Notes under the pieces: generated by a model
What the model was told of the DNA's origin: nothing
The model's input: the letters and a program-made list of their open reading frames with translations, nothing else
Databases searched by the model: none
Shown here: positions 20,001-31,000 of the stretch, one piece after another
Layout: the number at the start of each line of letters is the position of its first letter
Numbering within the stretch: the stretch's first letter is position 1
NCBI GenBank assembly: GCA_032718475.1
Contig: JAUCBJ010003072.1
Span: 1 to 63,148 of the forward strand
Source: Nemertoderma westbladi
Lineage: Eukaryota > Xenacoelomorpha > Nemertodermatida > Nemertodermatidae
Length of the DNA: 63,148 nt
Direction of reading: 5' to 3'
Program-made: the position numbers and the translations under genes

Positions 20001-22345
20001 TTGGAAGAGGAGACATTATTAATGGTAGATTGTATGAAAGAGGTTAAAATATTCCAGAACGCAGGTGGCACAGCATACACAATAACCATAAGTGGACTGG
20101 TCTTAGAAGAGGAGATATTATTAATGGTAGATTGTATGAAAGAGGTTAAAATATACCAGAACGCAGGTGGCACAGCATACACAATAACCATAAGTGGACT
20201 GGTCTTAGAAGAGGAGACATTATTAATGGTAGATTGTATGAAAGAGGTTAAAATATTCCAGAACGCAGGTGGCACAGCATACACAATAACCATAAGTGGA
20301 CTGGTCTTAGAAGAGGAGACATTATTAATGGTAGATTGTATGAAAGAGGTTAAAATATACCAGAACGCAGGTGGCACAGCATACACAATAACCACAAGTG
20401 GACTGGTCTTGGAAGAGGAGACATTATTAATGGTAGATTGTATGAAAGAGGTTAAAATATTCCAGAACGCAGGTGGCACAGCATACCCAATAACCACAAG
20501 TGGACTGGTCTTGGAAGAGGAGACATTATTAATGGTAGATTGTATGAAAGAGGTTAAAATATTCCAGAACGCAGGTGGCACAGCATACCCAATAACCATA
20601 AGTGGACTGGTCTTGGAAGAGGAGACATTATTAATGGTAGATTGTATGAAAGAGGTTAAAATATACCAGAACGCAGGTGGCACAGCATACACAATAACCA
20701 CAAGTGGACTGGTCTTAGAAGGGGAGACATTATTAATGGTAGATTGTATGAAAGAGGTTAAAATATACCAGAACGCAGGTGGCACAGCATACACAATAAC
20801 CACAAGTGGACTGGTCTTAGAAGGGGAGACATTATTAATGGTAGATTGTATGAAAGAGGTTAAAATATTCCAGAACGCAGGTGGCACAGCATACCCAATA
20901 ACCACAAGTGGACTGGTCTTGGAAGAGGAGACATTATTAATGGTAGATTGTATGAAAGAGGTTAAAATATACCAGAACGCAGGTGGCACAGCATACACAA
21001 TAACCACAAGTGGACTGGTCTTAGAAGGGGAGACATTATTAATGGTAGATTGTATGAAAGAGGTTAAAATATTCCAGAACGCAGGTGGCACAGCATACCC
21101 AATAACCACAAGTGGACTGGTCTTGGAAGAGGAGACATTATTAATGGTAGATTGTATGAAAGAGGTTAAAATATTCCAGAACGCAGGTGGCACAGCATAC
21201 CCAATAACCACAAGTGGACTGGTCTTGGAAGAGGAGACATTATTAATGGTAGATTGTATGAAAGAGGTTAAAATATACCAGAACGCAGGTGGCACAGCAT
21301 ACACAATAACCACAAGTGGACTGGTCTTGGAAGAGGAGACATTATTTATGGTAGATTGTATGAAAGAGGTTAAAATATTCCAGAACGCAGGTGGCACAGC
21401 ATACCCAATAACCACAAGTGGACTGGTCTTGGAAGAGGAGACATTATTAATGGTAGATTGTATGAAAGAGGTTAAAATATACCAGAACACAGATGGCACA
21501 GCATACACAATAACCACAAGTGGACTGGTCTTACAAGGGGAGACATTATTAATGGTAGATTGCATAGAATATGATAAAATATTCTAGAACACAGATGGCA
21601 CAGCATACAATAACCACAAGTGGACTGGTCTTAGAAGGGGAGACATTATTAATGGTAGATTGTATGGAAGAGGTTAAAATATACCAGAACACAGGTGGCA
21701 CAGCATACACAATAACCTCAAGTGGACTGGTCTTGAACGAGGAAACATTATTAATGGTAGATTGTATGAAAGAGGTTAAAATATTCCAGAACGCAGGTGG
21801 CACAGCATACCCAATAACCATACGTGGACTGGTCTTACAAGGGGAGACATTATTAATGGTAGATTGCATAGAATATGATAAAATATTCCAGAACACAAGT
21901 GGCACAGGATACACAATAACAACAAGTGGACTGATCTTGAAAGAGGAAACATTTATTAATTTGTAGATTGTATAGAAGAGGGTAAAATATTCCAGAACGC
22001 AGGTGGCCCAGCATACACAATAACCACAAGTGGACTGATCTTGAAAGAGGAAACATTTATTAATTTGTAGATTGTATAGAATATGATAAAATATTCCAGA
22101 ACACAAGTGGCACAGCCTACACAATAACCACAACTGGACTGATCTTGGAAGTGGAAACATTTATTATAATTGGTAGATTGTTTAGAAGATGATAAAATAG
22201 TACAGAACATAAGTGGCACAGCGTACATTATAACCACAACTGCACTGGTCTTGGAAGAGGAAAGATTTATTCAAATTGGTTGATTGTATATAAGTTGATA
22301 AAATATTCCAGAACACAAGTGGCGCAGCATACACAACAACCACTA
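17032..22345. repeat. Family B array 1 (102-bp satellite), about 52 copies
   Basis: The unit is 102 bp, including CAGAACGCAGGTGGCACAGC, ATACACAATAACCACAAGTG and GACTGGTCTTGGAAGAGGAG. The 34-codon period keeps both strands open for about 2.5 kb (19034-21587). Most variable positions between copies change the would-be amino acid (ACA/CCA, TAC/TTC, GAG/GGG, ACA/ATA, TTA/TTT). Only TTG/TTA at one site is silent, so the frame shows no sign of protein selection. The right end (21900-22345) becomes progressively more diverged. Confidence 0.95.
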
Positions 22346-22399
22346 GCAGAATGGTCTGAAAGAGGGTCAAAATATTTAGTGGTGAGCAAATTAATTGTG

Positions 22400-24650
22400 G
22401 CAAAATTGGTAATTAATTCTACACAAGTACAGGAAAGCATACACTCACCTCATACATGGCAAAATGAAATGTGAAAATGGAGCAAAATGGATTGTGGTAT
22501 GAATTGGCAAAGCATTCTACACAAGTACGGGCAAACATACACTCACCTCATACATGGCAAACTATGAAAGTGAAGCAAAATGGATTGTGGCATGAATTGG
22601 CAAAGCATTTTACACAAGTACGGGCAAACATACACTCACCTCATAAATGGCAAAATGTGAAAATGGAGCAAAATGGATTGTAGTATGAATTAGCAAAGCA
22701 TTCTTCACAAATACGGGCAAACATACACTCACCTCATACATGGCAAAATATTAATATGGATCTAAATGGATTGTGGTATGAATTGGCAAAGTATTCTACA
22801 CAAGTACGGGCAAACATACACTCACCTCATACTTGGGCAAAATATGAATGTGGAGCAAAATGGATTGTGGTATGAATTGGCAAAGCATTCTACACAAGTA
22901 CGGGCAAACATACACTCACCTCATACATGGCAAACTATGAAAATGAAGCAAAATGGATTGTGGCATGAATTGGCAAAGCATTTTTCACAAGTACGGGCAA
23001 ACATACACTCACCTCATAAATGGCAAAATGTGAAAATGGAGCAAAATGGATTGTGGTATGAATTGGTAAAGCATTCTACACAAGTATGGGAAAACATACA
23101 CTCATCTCATACTTGGGCAAAATATGAAAGTGGAGCAAAATGGATTGTGGTATGAATTGGCAAAGCATTCTACACAAGTACGGGCAAACATACACTCACC
23201 TCATACTTGGGCAAAATATGAAAGGGGAGCAAAATGGATTGTGGTATGAATTGGCAAAGCATTCTACACAAGTACGGGCAAACATACACTCACCTCATAC
23301 ATGGCAAACTATGAAAATGAAGCAAAATGGATTGTGGCATGAATTGGCAAAGCATTTTTCACAAGTACGGGCAAACATACACTCACCTCATACATGGCAA
23401 AATGTGAAAATGGAGCAAAATGGATTGTGGTATGAATTGGCAAAGCATTCTACACAAGTACGGGAAAACATACACTCATCGCATAAATGGCAAAATGTGA
23501 AAATGGAGCAAAATGGATTGTGGTATGAATTGGCAAAGCATTCTACACAAGTACGGGAAAACATACACTCATCTCATACTTGGGCAAAATATGAAAGTGG
23601 AGCAAAATGGATTGTGGTATGAATTGGCAAAGCATTCTACACAAGTACGGGCTAACATACACTCACCTCATACTTGGGCAAAATATTAATATGGATCAAA
23701 ATGGATTTGGGTATGAATTGTCAAAAGCATTATTTCTACACAAATACGGGCAAACATACACTCACCTCATACTTGGGCAAAATATTAAAGTGGATCGAAA
23801 CAGATTGTAGTATGAATAGGCAAAGCATTCTACACTAGTACGGGCAAACATACACTCACCTCATAAATGGCAAAATGTGAAAATGGAGCAAAATGGATTG
23901 TGGTATGAATTGGCAAAGCATTCTACACAAGTACGGGCTAACATACACTCACCTCATACTTGGGCAAAATATTAATATGGATCAAAATGGATTTGGGTAT
24001 GAATTGTCAAAAGCATTATTTCTACACAAATACGGGCAAACATACACTCACCTCATACTTGGGCAAAATATTAAAGTGGATCGAAACAGATTGTAGTATG
24101 AATAGGCAAAGCATTCTACACTAGTACGGGCAAACATACACTCACCTCATAAATGGCAAAATGTGAAAATGGAGCAAAATGGATTGTGGTATGAATTGGC
24201 AAAGCATTCTACACTAGTACGGGCAAACATACACTCACCTCATAAATGGCAAAATGTGAAAATGGAGCAAAATGGATTGTGGTATGAATTGGCAAAACAT
24301 TCTACACAAGTACGGGCTAACATACACTCACCTCATACTTGGGCAAAATATTAATATGGTTCAAAATGGAATTGGGTATGAATTGTCAAAAGCATTATTT
24401 CTACACAAATACGGGCAACATACACTCACCTCATACTTGGGCAAAATATTAAAGTGGATCGAAACAGATTGTAGTATGAATAGGCAAAGCATTCTACACT
24501 AGTACGGGCAAACATACACTCACCTCATAAATGGCAAAATGTGAAAATGGAGCAAAATGGATTGTGGTATGAATTGGCAAAACATTCTACACAAGTACGG
24601 GCAAACATACACTCACCTCATCATACATGGCAAAATATGAAAGTAGAGCA
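22400..24650. repeat. Family A array 2 (93-bp unit), about 24 copies
   Basis: This is the same unit as at 15775-16975, with subtypes that alternate (ATGAAAGTGGAGC, GTGAAAATGGAGC and ATTAATATGGATC). A higher-order unit of 286 bp is repeated essentially identically: 23607-23810 equals 23893-24096, with a third related copy from 24272. The left border (22345-22400) is a decayed mixture of B and A sequence. Confidence 0.93.
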
Positions 24651-25945
24651 AACAATAACCACAACTGGACTGGTCTTAGAAGGGGAGACATTTATTAATT
24701 TGTGGATTGTGTATGTATAGAAGAGGATAAAATATTCCAGAACACAAGTGGCACAGCATTCACAAAAACCACAATTGGACTGATCTTGGAAGTGGAAACA
24801 TTTATTATAATTGGTGGATTGTTTAGAAGATGATAAAATATTCCAGAACACAAGTGGCACAGCCTACACAATAACCACAATTGGACTGGGCTTGAAAGAG
24901 GAGACATTTATTAATTTGTGGATTGTATGTATAGAAGATTATAAAATATTCCAGAACACAAGTGGCACAGCCTACACAATAACCACAACTGGACTGGGCT
25001 TGAAAGAGGAGACATTTATTAATTTGTGGATTGTATGTATAGAAGATGATAAAATATTCCAGAACACAAGTGGCACAGCCTACACAATAACCACAACTGG
25101 ACTGGGCTTGAAAGAGGAGACATTTATTAATTTGTGGATTGTATGTATAGAAGATGATAAAATATTCCGGAACACAAGTGGCACAGCATACACAATAACC
25201 ACTAAGTGGACTGGTCTTGAAAGAGGAGACATTTATTAATTTGTAGATTGTATAGAAGAGGATAAAATATTCCAGAACGCAGGTGGCACAGCATACACAA
25301 TAACCACAAGTGGACTGATCTTGAACGAGGAAACATTATTAACTGTAAATTGTATGAAAGAGGTTAAAATATTCCAGAACACAGGTGGCACAGCATACAC
25401 AATAACCATAAGTGGACTGGTCTTGAACGAGGAAACATTATTAATGGTAGATTGTATGAAAGAGGTTAAAATATACCAGAACGCAGGTGGCACAGCATAC
25501 ACAATAACCATAAGTGGACTGGTCTTGAACGAGGAAACATTATTAACTGTAAATTGTATGAAAGAGGTTAAAATATTCCAGAACGCGGGTGGCACAGCAT
25601 ACACAATAACCATAAGTGGACTGGTCTTAGAAGGGGAGACATTATTAATGGTAGATTGCATAGAATATGATAAAATATTCTAGAACACAGATGGCACAGC
25701 ATACACAATAACCACAACTGGACTGGTCTTGAACGAGGAAAGATTATTAATGGTAGATTGTATGAAAGAGGTTAAAATATTCCAGAACACAGGTGGCACA
25801 GCATACACAATAACCACTAAGTGGACTGGTCTTGGATGAGGAAACATTTATTAATTTGTAGATTGTATAGAAGAGGATAAAATATTACAGAACACAGGTG
25901 GCACAGCATACACAATAACCACAAGTAGACTGGGTCTAGAAAAGG
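24651..25945. repeat. Family B array 2 (102- and 108-bp units)
   Basis: There are about 12 copies of the family-B unit. Three near-identical 108-bp variants (CACAGCCTACACAATAACC with CTGGGCTTGAAAGAGG) lie at about 24850-25170. The left join to family A is abrupt: GTAGAGCAAA of an A unit runs straight into CAATAACCACAA of a B unit. The right end becomes diverged before block X. Confidence 0.92.
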
Positions 25946-25954
25946 ACACATCAT

Positions 25955-26570
25955 TAATTGGCCGGACACACATACAGCATTTTGTACTAATTTTACAACT
26001 TGACAAGCCGGCATACAAATCTCATGTTGGTTTTATTACTATTTTTTTATATTTCTTTTCTATTTTATGTTTGGTTATTTAAGTTATATTTTTATTCTTT
26101 ATTATTATTTATTTCTATATATATATATAATTTATTGACTTGTGGCAATAACAAAATGATCACTAGAACCCCGAAAATGAAACAAATGATATTAACAACT
26201 GCAAAATCATAATAATTAATTTAGAGTACATTAATAGCTTTAATCTGCCTTAAGTCCAGATATATTGTCATAAAAGTCGGGCTCATAAAAAATATTAAAA
26301 CAACTTAAAAAAAATAACTGCCAATTAATTGATATAACTATATATATATATACATAAATATTCATAATTAATAAAGTGTTTAGAATATTTAAGTAGGCCT
26401 AAATATCAAAATATGAATAACCAGTAAGAAAATAATAAACTTATAGAACAATATTTTAAATAACAAGTGGCGAAACGTTAAATTTCCTTATATATACCTA
26501 AAATATTTCAGAACCCAAGTATGGCACAGCATACACAATAACCAAATGTGGAATGAATGCTCTTGAAAGA
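25955..26570. repeat. Block X, copy 2
   Basis: This is the second copy of the block at 14840-15205, with the same order of landmarks: GGCCGGACACA, AT-rich stretch, ATTCATAATTAATAAAGTG, TTATAGAACAATATTTT, CAAGTGGCGAA, one diverged B unit, then the C array. It is longer than copy 1 by about 250 bp of AT-rich sequence that includes TATATA runs. Confidence 0.7.
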
Positions 26571-27295
26571 TGATACGCGCCTGGGTGAGACGTGAAAAGC
26601 ATTACCTCGCGCCCGGGTGAGACAGGTGAAATGCGTGATCCCGCGCCTGGGTTAGACAGGTGTAATGCGTGACCCCGCGCCCGGGTGAGACAGGTGAAAT
26701 GCGTGATCCCGCGCCCGGGTTAGACAGGTGTAATGCGTGACCCCGCGCCCGGGTGAGACAGGTGAAATGCGTGACCCCGCGCCCGGGTTAGACAGGTGTA
26801 ATGCGTGACCCCGCGCCCGGGTGAGTTAGGTGAAAAGCGTAACACTGCGTCCGGGTTAGACAGGTAAAATGCGTGATTCCCCGCCCGGGTTAGACAGGTG
26901 AAAAGCGTGACCCGGCGCCCGGGTTAGACAGGTAAAATGCGTGACCCCGCGCCCGGGTTAGACAGGTGAAAAGCGTGACCCCGCGCCCGGGTTAGACAGG
27001 TGAACAGCGCGACCCCACGCCCGGGTGAGTTAGGTGAAAAGCGTGACCCCGCGCCCGGTTTAGACAGGTGAAATGCGTGACCCCGCGCCCGGGTGAGACA
27101 GGTGAACAGAGTGACCCCGCGCCCGGGTGAGTTAGGTGAAAAGCGTGACCCCGCGCCCGGTTTAGACAGGTGAACTGCGTGACCCCGCGCCCGGGTGAGA
27201 CAGGTGAACAGCGTGACCCCGCGCCTGGGTGAGTTAGGTGAAAAGCGTGACCCGCGCCCGGGTTAGACAGGTGAACAGCGTGACCCCGCGATCTG
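26571..27295. repeat. Family C array, copy 2 (34-bp CpG-rich unit)
   Basis: About 21 copies of the 34-bp unit with core GTGACCCCGCGCCCGGGT are present. The variants GTTAGACAGGTG, GTGAGACAGGTG and GTGAGTTAGGTG are arranged in short higher-order patterns. It is more homogeneous than the first C array. CpG density is very high here. Confidence 0.93.
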
Positions 27296-27439
27296 GAGAG
27301 GAAGGTACCCCATTGCATGCACAATCTGTTTACAATGTTTATTTCAGACTGGTACTAAAAAATAATCACATACAAAGCTGACATATCAGAAAACTAAAGT
27401 GGAACTTTTGAATAAGTTATAAGAAATTATATTAACAAA
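27296..27439. other. Short spacer between family C and the inverted repeat
   Basis: This is AT-rich single-copy-looking sequence with nothing recognisable. Confidence 0.3.
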
Positions 27440-28620
27440 CATTTATATATCATTAATAACTATTTCATGGATACCATATTTCGAGTTCTTAACTAAATCA
27501 GACTACAGTAGTACAACTAATAATCAAAATTAATATAACAATTAACTGAAATATAGCTATATGATACTATAATGGCTGATAATCTTTTTGTTATACACAT
27601 ATTATAATTATCGCCTATTATAACCAACTGCCGGAAATAAGGATAACTTTATTATATCTATTGTGGTGCAGCTAAATATATAAATTAATATTTGACATTC
27701 ATATTTATCACATCAATTGAGATACCCGTTTCAAGTAAGAACTATAAAGCGATTAACTTAATTTCACATTTCAGAGAAATTATATATTACATTGCTATAT
27801 CAGAATAATTTTGAAATCTACACATTGAAATGTGTAATTCATGAAAGAATAGATTTTGAATAAAGTAATGTTTAAATAAGATATATCAACTAGTATGTCA
27901 TTTATTCTGACATATAATATGACTTGCCACGATCTCACAAGGTTAACATTGCTAGGTGCATTGCCACCCCATCAACCACCCCACCCACCTGTCACAAGAA
28001 ATGAAATGAAATGAATGTTACAACCACGACAATGCACCCCAATGAAAACCCTGCATATTGCAAGGTGCACCCTGACCACCAATAGGTGCACCCCAATATT
28101 AAAATAATACTTTCCTTGTTTTTTTTCTAATAATATAATATATTTTTCATATAATATGAAAATAACTGATAATATATTTCAACAACATAGGATTATGTTA
28201 ACTATTAGCTATCTACATAGCATTTGACATTAAATATAACTGGGTACTTTTATATTCGGCCATAGCAATTGTAATTTCACTAAAATCTGAAATTGTATTA
28301 ATCATTTTAGAGTTCTTGCTTGAAAAGGGTATCTGAATTAATGTGATGAAAATATAAATTACAAATAGTTATTGATATAAAGAGCTGCACTATAATAGGT
28401 ATAATAAAGTTACCTTTATTTTAGGCAGTTGGTTAATATAGGCAGTTTATATAATATGTATATAACAAAAATATTTCTAATCATTTATAATATCATAGAC
28501 CTATAATTAAGTTAATTGCTATATTAAAAAGGATGATTAGTTATACTACGGTGTACTGATTTAGTTAAGAACTCGAATTAAATTATCTATAAAATAGTTA
28601 TTAATTATATATTACTGATT
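27440..28620. repeat. Long inverted repeat (two arms of about 375 bp)
   Basis: The left arm (about 27440-27815) reverse-complements to the right arm (about 28250-28620). Landmarks: TTCGAGTTCTTAACTAAATC (left) against GATTTAGTTAAGAACTCGAA (right), and CCAACTGCC.GAAATAAGG against CTTTATTTTAGGCAGTTGG. The order is kept along the whole length with small indels. Identity is about 75-80% by eye. The loop of about 430 bp holds short direct repeats of AGGTGCACCCCAAT. It may be an old foldback/MITE-type element; no target-site duplication was found. Confidence 0.82.
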
Positions 28621-29734
28621 TTTAATATAATCTATTTTGCCAAATAAAAATAGGCAGCATAATGAAGAATTTACAGTATGTTCATTACAAAAACGTAAAA
28701 AATATTGCCGTTAATGGGAAAGCATACAGTGATATCCTGATTCCATAAAATATGACAGCATTATATGAAAGTGTAATACCATATGTGATTACAGAACACT
28801 TTGAGGTGGTCGGTCATTGTCATATGTACCATAAAATTATACAGTTATAATTATTAAATATAATGAATGAAATATGAATGAATAAATGTGAAATAAATAT
28901 AAATACTATCATAACGCTGTATACCTAATAATATATCTAAGCTTAATACTAATTAATTTATTTAGAAATGTAATTATTTTAATATTTTTAATATTATTTA
29001 TTATATGTATTATTTTGAATTTTTAATAGGATAATTAATATATCATATACGCATAAATTGTACAATAATTACATCACAAATTACATACTGACAAGTAGTA
29101 GGCTACAAATGATTATGGTTGTATTGGAAGTATTATGAAATATTGGGCCAATGCGAGTATGGAAATATAACACATAAGAAACGTAAACAGGGAATACTGC
29201 ATATATGGTAATTGAATTGCAAAATAATGGGAAGTTGTACCAACACATTGATATTATTGCGCTTAAATAATTTATAACTACGTAAAGTAAAAGTTATTAA
29301 TCAATATGGCTCAGAATAAATAATCTTCATATGACCGTGTTTGTGACAGTAATAGATACAATTTTCGTGACATTATTGTTTCCATTATATCTATTGTCAT
29401 TCATTACCAGATATCAATCATCATTGCCATATTGTACTAGTAGTAAGTGTGTGCATGCAAGCAAAGGACTTTATTTTTGGATCTTCTTTTTTTCTTTAAA
29501 ATTATTTATAAAATGTATTATAATATAAAAGATTTAAAGTAATTATGTATTATAGATATTATTTATTTTATTATTTTATTATTATAGACATTTTATATTT
29601 CGTAATAATATATGACAAAGATGCCATAACTAACTATTAAGATATATAATAATTGAATAATGGATAATGTGTTTATTTAATATAGTTAATAGAATCAAAT
29701 TAGAGATATATAGATATAACTAGATTATATGAAC
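28621..29734. other. AT-rich stretch without recognised features
   Basis: No gene, array or clear transposon end is visible. A 65-codon open stretch at 29331-29528 is hydrophobic but low in complexity and has no family resemblance. Confidence 0.35.
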
Positions 29735-30860
29735 TAGGGCAAAACTTTAAAGTGGAGCAAATGGATTGTGGTACTTCATACATGGCAAAATGTTAAAGTG
29801 GAGGAAAGTTATTCAGGCATGAAGTGGCAAAGTATTCTACACAAGTAAGGGCAAACATACACTCACCTCATACATGGCAAAATGTTAAAGTGGAGGAAAG
29901 TTATTCAGGCATGAAGTGGCAAAGTATTCTACACAAGTAAGGGCAAACATACACTCACCTCATACATGGCAAAATGTTAAAGTGGAGGAAAGTTATTCAG
30001 GCATGAAGTGGCAAAGTATTCTACACAAGTAAGGGCAAACATACACTCACCTCATACATGGCAAAATGTTAAAGTGGAGGAAAGTTATTCAGGCATGAAG
30101 TGGCAAAGTATTCTACACAAGTAAGGGCAAACATACACTCACCTCATACATGGCAAAATGTTAAAGTGGAGGAAAGTTATTCAGGCATGAAGTGGCAAAG
30201 TATTCTACACAAGTAAGGGCAAACATACACTCACCTCATACATGGCAAAATGTTAAAGTGGAGGAAAGTTATTCAGGCATGAAGTGGCAAAGTATTCTAC
30301 ACAAGTAAGGGCAAACATACACTCACCTCATACATGGCAAAATGTTAAAGTGGAGGAAAGTTATTCAGGCATGAAGTGGCAAAGTATTCTACACAAGTAA
30401 GGGCAAACATACACTCACCTCATACATGGCAAAATGTTAAAGTGGAGGAAAGTTATTCAGGCATGAAGTGGCAAAGTATTCTACACAAGTAAGGGCAAAC
30501 ATACACTCACCTCATACATGGCAAAATGTTAAAGTGGAGGAAAGTTATTCAGGCATGAAGTGGCAAAGTATTCTACACAAGTAAGGGCAAACATACACTC
30601 ACCTCATACATGGCAAAATGTTAAAGTGGAGGAAAGTTATTCAGGCATGAAGTGGCAAAGTATTCTACACAAAGTAAGGGCAAACATACACTCACCTCAT
30701 ACATGACAAAATGTTAAAGTGGAGGAAAGTTATTGAGGCATGAAGTGGCAAAGTATTCCACACAAGTACGGGCAAACATACGCTCTCCTCATATATGGCA
30801 AAATATGAAAGTGGAGCAAAATGGATTGTGGTATGAATTGACAAAGCATTCTGCAGATGT
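29735..30860. repeat. Family A array 3 (92-bp homogenised unit), about 12 copies
   Basis: The unit is a 92-bp version of family A with GGCATGAAGTGGCAAAGTAT and GTTAAAGTGGAGGAAAGTTA. About nine consecutive copies between 29815 and 30660 look identical, unlike the diverged A arrays farther left. The last copies (after 30660) decay. The array ends about 140 bp from the stop codon of the large transposon gene. Confidence 0.95.
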
Positions 30861-31000
30861 ACAGGTAAACAAACATTCCCTCAGACTAGGGTAAAGATTA
30901 TATGGTTGATGAAAGTACAGATTTTGTTATTACTTGGCAAAGCATCCAGAGGAATGGGAGAATTGGAAAGGTAAATTTTCGGAGATATTATGAATTAAAG

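Noticed and set aside
19034-21587. Opposite-strand frames of more than 800 codons in family B
   Set aside because: The 102-bp period keeps all units in frame, and differences between units are mostly non-silent. No start context or unique domain is present.
22400-24650. CRISPR-like appearance of regularly repeated units
   Set aside because: The repeats are contiguous with no unique spacers, and the sequence is eukaryotic. These are satellites.
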